From Streptomyces sp. CB01635 (GTDB lineage: Bacteria; Actinomycetota; Actinomycetes; Streptomycetales; Streptomycetaceae): a stretch of 64,000 nt of DNA. Of this stretch, positions 59,782-64,000 are shown piece after piece. The stretch spans positions 62,001 to 126,000 of the forward strand of contig NZ_NNBL01000008.1 of NCBI RefSeq assembly GCF_002803065.1, read 5' to 3'. Made by a program: the position numbers and the translations under genes. Within the stretch, counting starts at the first letter, position 1, and every line of letters begins with the position of its first letter. The notes under the pieces were generated by a model, which was not told where the DNA came from, made no database searches, and saw nothing but the letters and a program-made list of their open reading frames with translations.

Positions 59782-62700
59782 ATGACGTTCGACACCCTTC
59801 TGGTCGCCAACCGTGGCGAGATCGCGTCGCGCATCATCCGCACCGCTCGCCGGATCGGTCTGCGCACCGTCGCGGTCTACTCCGACCCGGACCGCGGCGC
59901 CGAGCACGTTCGGCTGGCCGACGAGGCCGTACGGCTCGGCCCGGCCCCTGCCAAGGACTCGTACCTCGACGCCGCTTTGATCCTGAAGGCCGCCAAGGAC
60001 ACCGGAGCCGGCGCCGTCCACCCCGGCTACGGATTCCTGTCCGAGGACGCCGGCTTCGCCCGCAGCTGCGCCGAAGCGGGTCTGGTCTTCGTCGGCCCCA
60101 CCCCCGTACAGCTGGAGCTGTTCGGCGCCAAGCACACCGCGCGCGCCGCCGCTCATGCGGCGGGTGTGCCGCTCGCCCCGGGCACCGGGCTGCTGCCCGA
60201 CTTGGACACCGCCCTCGCGGCGGCCGAGGGAATCGGCTACCCGGTCATGCTCAAGGCGACCGGCGGGGGCGGCGGTATCGGCATGCAGGGGTGCCACGAC
60301 GCGGACGCCCTCGAAGACGCCTGGGAGCGGGTGCAGCGCGTGGCCGCCGCCTCCTTCTCCTCCGCCGGCGTCTTCCTGGAACGGCTCGTCGAGCGCGCCC
60401 GCCACGTCGAGGTGCAGGTCTTCGGCGACGGCGAGGGCCGCGTCGTCACCCTCGGCGACCGCGACTGCTCGCTGCAGCGCCGCAACCAGAAGGTCCTGGA
60501 GGAGGCCCCCGCCCCGGATCTCCCGGACGCGGTACGCAAGCAATTGACCTCCTCGGCACGGGACTTGTGCGCGTCCGTGAACTACCGGTCCGCCGGCACG
60601 GTCGAGTTCGTGTACGACGCCGCCCGCGAGGAGGCGTACTTCCTCGAGGTCAACACCCGCCTCCAGGTCGAACATCCGGTCACCGAGGAGATCTACGGCG
60701 TCGACCTCGTGGAGTGGATGCTGCGCCTCGCGCAGGGCGACACCACGGTCGCCGGCGTGCCTTTGACACCGAGGGGCCACGCCGTCGAGGCACGCATCTA
60801 CGCCGAGGACCCCTCCCGCGACCACCGGCCGAGCGCGGGCCTGCTGACCCGCGTCGCCTTCCCCGAGGGCGTCCGCGTCGACACCTGGGTGGAGACCGGC
60901 ACCGAGGTCACCACCTCCTACGACCCGATGCTCGCCAAGGTCGTCGCGCACGGCAGCGACCGCGCCGAGGCGCTCGACAGGCTGGACGCAGCCCTCGCCG
61001 CGACCCGCCTCGACGGCATCGAGACCAACCTCGGCCTGGTGCGCGCCGCGCTCCAGGACGCCGACGTGCGCCAAGCGGCCCACTCCACCGCTTCGCTCGC
61101 CACCATCAGCGACCCGACGCCGCGCATCGAGATCGTCACTCCCGGCACCTTGACCACCGTGCAGGACTGGCCCGGACGCACCGGCCACTGGCAGGTCGGC
61201 GTCCCCCCGTGCGGACCGATGGACGACCTCTCCTTCCGGCTCGGCAACACCGCGCTCGGCAACACCGAGGGCGCACCCGGCCTCGAGTGCACCCTGCAGG
61301 GCCCGTCCCTCCGCTTCACCCACCCGACGACGGTGTGCGTCACCGGCGCCCCCGCACCGGTGACGATCGACGGCATCGCCGTACCGCAGTGGGAACCGGT
61401 CACCGTCGAAGCCGGGCAGACCCTGGCCGTCGGGTCACCCGACGAGCACGGCCTGCGCACCTACGTGCTGTTCGCCGGCGGCCTGGACATACCGGAGTTC
61501 CTGGGCAGCTCGGCCACCTTCGCCCTCGGCCGGTTCGGCGGACACGGCGGCCGCGCCCTGCGCGCGGGCGACGTCCTGCACGGCGGCGAGCAGCGCCCGG
61601 ATACCTCCGTCGTGGCCCTCGACCGGCGCCCGGCCTTCGCCGGCGCGTGGTACATCGGCGCGGTCGAAGGCCCGCACGCCGCCCCCGAGTTCTTCACCGA
61701 CGACGACATCCGCGACTTCTACGCCGCGGACTGGAAGGTGCACTTCAACTCGGCGCGCACCGGTGTGCGCCTCGTCGGCCCCAGGCCGCGGTGGGCGCGC
61801 ACGGACGGTGGCGAGGCGGGCCTGCACCCGTCCAACATCCACGACACCCCGTACTCCGTCGGCGCCGTCGACTACACCGGCGACATGCCCGTCCTGCTCG
61901 GCCCCGACGGGCCCTCCCTGGGCGGCTTCGTCTGCCCGGCGACGATCGTGACCGGACAGCGCTGGAAACTCGGCCAGCTCCGTCCGGGCGATACAGTCCG
62001 CTTCGTCCCGGTGACCACCGAGGCCGCCGCCGGGCTGCGGCGGAACCCGGCAGCGGCCCCGCGCGCCGATCGGGAGGCCGTCGTCGACGGCGGCATCCTC
62101 GCCCGCCTGCCACGGACCGAAACCCGCCCGTCGGTCACCTACCGGCGCAGCGGCGACGACAACCTCCTCATCGAATACGGACCGATGCAGCTCGACCTGG
62201 CCCTGCGCATGCGGATCCACGCACTCGCGCAGGCGCTGGCCGGGCAGCGGCTCGACGGCGTCGAGGACCTGACTCCGGGCATCCGCTCCCTCCAGGTCCG
62301 GACAGATCCCGACGTCCTGCCTCAGGAGAAGCTCCTCGACATCGCCCGGCGTGTTGAGGAGGAACTCCCCGCCCCCGACGAGCTGGTGGTTCCCAGCCGA
62401 ATCGTCCACCTGCCGCTGTCCTGGGACGACCCGGCGACCCGCGAGGCCATCGCCCGCTACATGGCGGGCGTGCGCGACGACGCCCCGTGGTGTCCCTGGA
62501 ACATCGAGTTCATCCGCCGCGTCAACGGCCTGGAGACCGTGGAGGACGTGTACCGCACCGTCTTCGATGCCGAGTACCTGGTGATGGGGCTGGGAGACGT
62601 GTACCTGGGCGCACCCGTCGCCACCCCCCTGGACCCGCGGCACCGGCTGGTCACGACCAAGTACAACCCGGCCCGTACCTGGACCGCGGAGAACTCGGTC

Positions 62701-63369
62701 GGCATCGGCGGCGCCTACCTGTGCGTCTACGGCATGGAGGGCCCGGGCGGCTACCAGTTCGTCGGCCGCACCACACAGGTGTGGTCGGGCTGGCAGCAGC
62801 GCGGCGCCTTCGAGCCGGGCAGGCCCTGGCTGCTGCGCTTCTTCGACCGGATCAGGTGGTACCCGGTCGAGGCGGAGGAACTCCTGGAACTGCGCGCGGA
62901 CATCACGTCCGGCCGGTTCGTACCGAGAGTCGAGGAGGGTTCCTTCTCACTCGCCGAGTACCAGCGGTTCCTCGCCGAGAACGCGGAGTCGATCGCCGAG
63001 TTCCGGGCCGGGCAGAGCGCGGCGTTCCGCGCGGAGCGCGACGCCTGGGAAGCGGCCGGCGAGTTCACCCGCGAGCAGGCGGCCACCGAGGCCGCCCCAC
63101 AGCCCACCGACGTCAGTGTCCCCGAGGGCGGCCACCTGGTCGAAGCCGAGTTCACCGCCTCCGTCTGGCAGGTCAACGTCGAGGTCGGCGACCGTGTGTC
63201 GGCCGGGCAGCCGCTCCTCGCGCTGGAAGCGATGAAAATGGAGTCCCGGGTGCCGGCCCCCGCCGACGGTATCGTCACGAAGATCCTGACCAAGCCGGGC
63301 AGCCAGGTCGAGGCGGGCACCGCCCTCGTCGTCCTCGCTCCCGTCGAAACCGTGGAGGCAGCCGCGTGA
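59782..63369 (+). CDS. Biotin-dependent urea/guanidine carboxylase
   Basis: A single-chain carboxylase of 1195 residues. Order of domains: biotin carboxylase (about 1-445) with LLVANRGEIASRIIRTARRI, the ATP-binding loop KATGGGGGIGMQGC and EVNTRLQVEHPVTEEIYGVD; an AHS2/KipA-like part (about 450-750, TPGTLTTVQDWPGRTGHWQV); an AHS1/KipI-like part (about 800-1010, YGPMQLDLALRMRIHALAQA, then PLSWDDPATREAIARYMAGV); the substrate block HRLVTTKYNPARTWTAENSV and GGAYLCVYGMEGPGGYQFVG; and a C-terminal biotin carrier with LLALEAMKMESRV. It carboxylates urea to allophanate or guanidine to carboxyguanidine. The two DUF1989 genes upstream favour guanidine. Confidence 0.95.
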   Translation: MTFDTLLVANRGEIASRIIRTARRIGLRTVAVYSDPDRGAEHVRLADEAVRLGPAPAKDSYLDAALILKAAKDTGAGAVHPGYGFLSEDAGFARSCAEAGLVFVGPTPVQLELFGAKHTARAAAHAAGVPLAPGTGLLPDLDTALAAAEGIGYPVMLKATGGGGGIGMQGCHDADALEDAWERVQRVAAASFSSAGVFLERLVERARHVEVQVFGDGEGRVVTLGDRDCSLQRRNQKVLEEAPAPDLPDAVRKQLTSSARDLCASVNYRSAGTVEFVYDAAREEAYFLEVNTRLQVEHPVTEEIYGVDLVEWMLRLAQGDTTVAGVPLTPRGHAVEARIYAEDPSRDHRPSAGLLTRVAFPEGVRVDTWVETGTEVTTSYDPMLAKVVAHGSDRAEALDRLDAALAATRLDGIETNLGLVRAALQDADVRQAAHSTASLATISDPTPRIEIVTPGTLTTVQDWPGRTGHWQVGVPPCGPMDDLSFRLGNTALGNTEGAPGLECTLQGPSLRFTHPTTVCVTGAPAPVTIDGIAVPQWEPVTVEAGQTLAVGSPDEHGLRTYVLFAGGLDIPEFLGSSATFALGRFGGHGGRALRAGDVLHGGEQRPDTSVVALDRRPAFAGAWYIGAVEGPHAAPEFFTDDDIRDFYAADWKVHFNSARTGVRLVGPRPRWARTDGGEAGLHPSNIHDTPYSVGAVDYTGDMPVLLGPDGPSLGGFVCPATIVTGQRWKLGQLRPGDTVRFVPVTTEAAAGLRRNPAAAPRADREAVVDGGILARLPRTETRPSVTYRRSGDDNLLIEYGPMQLDLALRMRIHALAQALAGQRLDGVEDLTPGIRSLQVRTDPDVLPQEKLLDIARRVEEELPAPDELVVPSRIVHLPLSWDDPATREAIARYMAGVRDDAPWCPWNIEFIRRVNGLETVEDVYRTVFDAEYLVMGLGDVYLGAPVATPLDPRHRLVTTKYNPARTWTAENSVGIGGAYLCVYGMEGPGGYQFVGRTTQVWSGWQQRGAFEPGRPWLLRFFDRIRWYPVEAEELLELRADITSGRFVPRVEEGSFSLAEYQRFLAENAESIAEFRAGQSAAFRAERDAWEAAGEFTREQAATEAAPQPTDVSVPEGGHLVEAEFTASVWQVNVEVGDRVSAGQPLLALEAMKMESRVPAPADGIVTKILTKPGSQVEAGTALVVLAPVETVEAAA

Positions 63370-64000
63370 TCACCGCAGTGGAACGGGTACGGGCGGCCTA
63401 CACACGCATCGCGCAGGTGGACCGGCCCGAGGTGTGGATCGGCCTGCGCCCGCAGGCCGATACGGAGTCGGACGCCGCCGCGGTCGACGCGAAGGTCGCC
63501 GCCGGTGACCGGCTGCCGCTGGCCGGGACGGTGCTCGCGGTCAAGGGCAACATCGACGTGGCCGGACTGCCGACCACCGCCGGCTGTCCCGCCTACGCCT
63601 ACGAGCCCGACACCGATGCGCCGGCCGTGGCCCGTCTGAAAGCTGCGGGCGCCGTGGTCCTCGGCACCACGAACCTCGACCAGTTCGCGACCGGCCTGGT
63701 CGGCACCCGCAGCCCGTACGGCGCGGTCCGCAACGCCCTCGCCCCGGAACACGTATCCGGCGGTTCCTCGTCCGGCTCGGCGGTCGCTGTCGCGCTCGGC
63801 ATCGCCGACATCGCGCTCGGCACGGACACCGCGGGCTCGGGCCGTGTCCCGGCGGCGTTCAACGGCATCGTCGGTCTCAAGCCGACCTTCGGACTGATCC
63901 CGACCGAGGGCCTCGTCCCGGCCTGTGCCTCGCTCGACTGCGTCACGGTCTTCGGCCGCACGCTCCCGGAAGCCGAGCAGGCGCTGTCCCTCATGTCAGC
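63366..64000 (+). CDS. Allophanate hydrolase, amidase domain (partial at window end)
   Basis: GTG 63366 overlaps the carboxylase stop. The 211 visible residues are the first half of an amidase-signature domain: LAVKGNIDVAGLPTTAGCPA with the catalytic lysine, HVSGGSSSGSAVAVALGIAD with the cis-serine, and DTAGSGRVPAAFNGIVGLKP with the nucleophilic serine region. Allophanate hydrolase (AtzF/DUR2 type) cleaves allophanate to two ammonia and two carbon dioxide and closes the pathway. The gene runs off the window, so the small C-terminal domain cannot be judged. Confidence 0.94.
   Translation, partial: MITAVERVRAAYTRIAQVDRPEVWIGLRPQADTESDAAAVDAKVAAGDRLPLAGTVLAVKGNIDVAGLPTTAGCPAYAYEPDTDAPAVARLKAAGAVVLGTTNLDQFATGLVGTRSPYGAVRNALAPEHVSGGSSSGSAVAVALGIADIALGTDTAGSGRVPAAFNGIVGLKPTFGLIPTEGLVPACASLDCVTVFGRTLPEAEQALSLMS

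Noticed and set aside
59494-61323. 609-codon frame opposite the carboxylase gene
   Set aside because: The forward strand codes for a textbook biotin carboxylase; the reverse product has no domain.
1-64000. tRNA, rRNA or replication origin
   Set aside because: No cloverleaf, rRNA block or DnaA-box cluster was noticed by eye; a covariance search would be needed to exclude them.

Overview
The window reads as chromosomal-arm DNA of a Streptomyces or a close actinobacterial relative. GC content is very high, third codon positions are strongly GC, GTG and TTG starts are common, and stop-start overlaps of the ATGA/GTGA type are frequent. Several families typical of Streptomyces occur (DUF1206, DUF6131, DUF2188, SUKH/Lsr2, PAS-GAF-SpoIIE phosphatases, IclR and TetR regulators). 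No rRNA, tRNA, CRISPR array or replication origin was recognised.

Layout. From 1 to 8.3 kb there is a secreted envelope protein, a VOC protein, small stress-type membrane proteins (DUF6131, DUF1206), a catalase and a DUF2188 protein, mixed with broken DUF4097 and Ku genes. From 8.7 to 13 kb a histidine kinase/response regulator pair is divergent from a MacB-like ABC permease/ATPase pair. From 13 to 25.9 kb metabolic singletons (quinone-type oxidoreductase, GNATs, nitronate monooxygenase-like enzyme, VOC proteins, alpha/beta hydrolase) sit among pseudogenes: SUKH-Lsr2, D-amino-acid aldolase/deaminase, enoyl-CoA hydratase, SDR, FemX, and IS5-, IS21- and ISAs1-type transposition genes. From 26 to 32 kb lies a damaged stress-gene region with two paralogous coiled proteins, DUF6131, YihY/BrkB, and broken DUF1206, DUF4097, HAD, cation-efflux, Ku, VOC and DinB genes. 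From 32.7 to 36.7 kb is a tightly overlapping Mrp/Mnh-type cation antiporter operon. From 36.8 to 48.5 kb come more broken genes (HAD, Ku, TnpB), two methyltransferases, a DinB protein, a PAS-GAF-PP2C phosphatase and a PIG-L/Mca-type amidase.

From 48.8 to 53.6 kb is a D-glucarate/galactarate locus: MFS transporter, glucarate dehydratase, 5-dehydro-4-deoxyglucarate dehydratase, and a divergent IclR regulator. From 55.8 kb to the end is a nitrogen-scavenging locus: amino-acid/polyamine-type permease, TetR regulator, two DUF1989 proteins, a 1195-residue biotin-dependent urea/guanidine carboxylase and an allophanate hydrolase cut by the window edge. The same near-perfect palindrome lies upstream of the permease and of the DUF1989-carboxylase operon, making it the likely TetR operator that joins them into one regulon.

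The most unusual property is the mosaic middle. The same small gene set (ku, DUF4097, DUF1206, DUF6131, VOC-DinB, HAD, isochorismatase-like, mnhD) recurs as intact copies, truncated copies and in-frame chimeras at distant places, which points to repeated duplication, illegitimate joining and decay.
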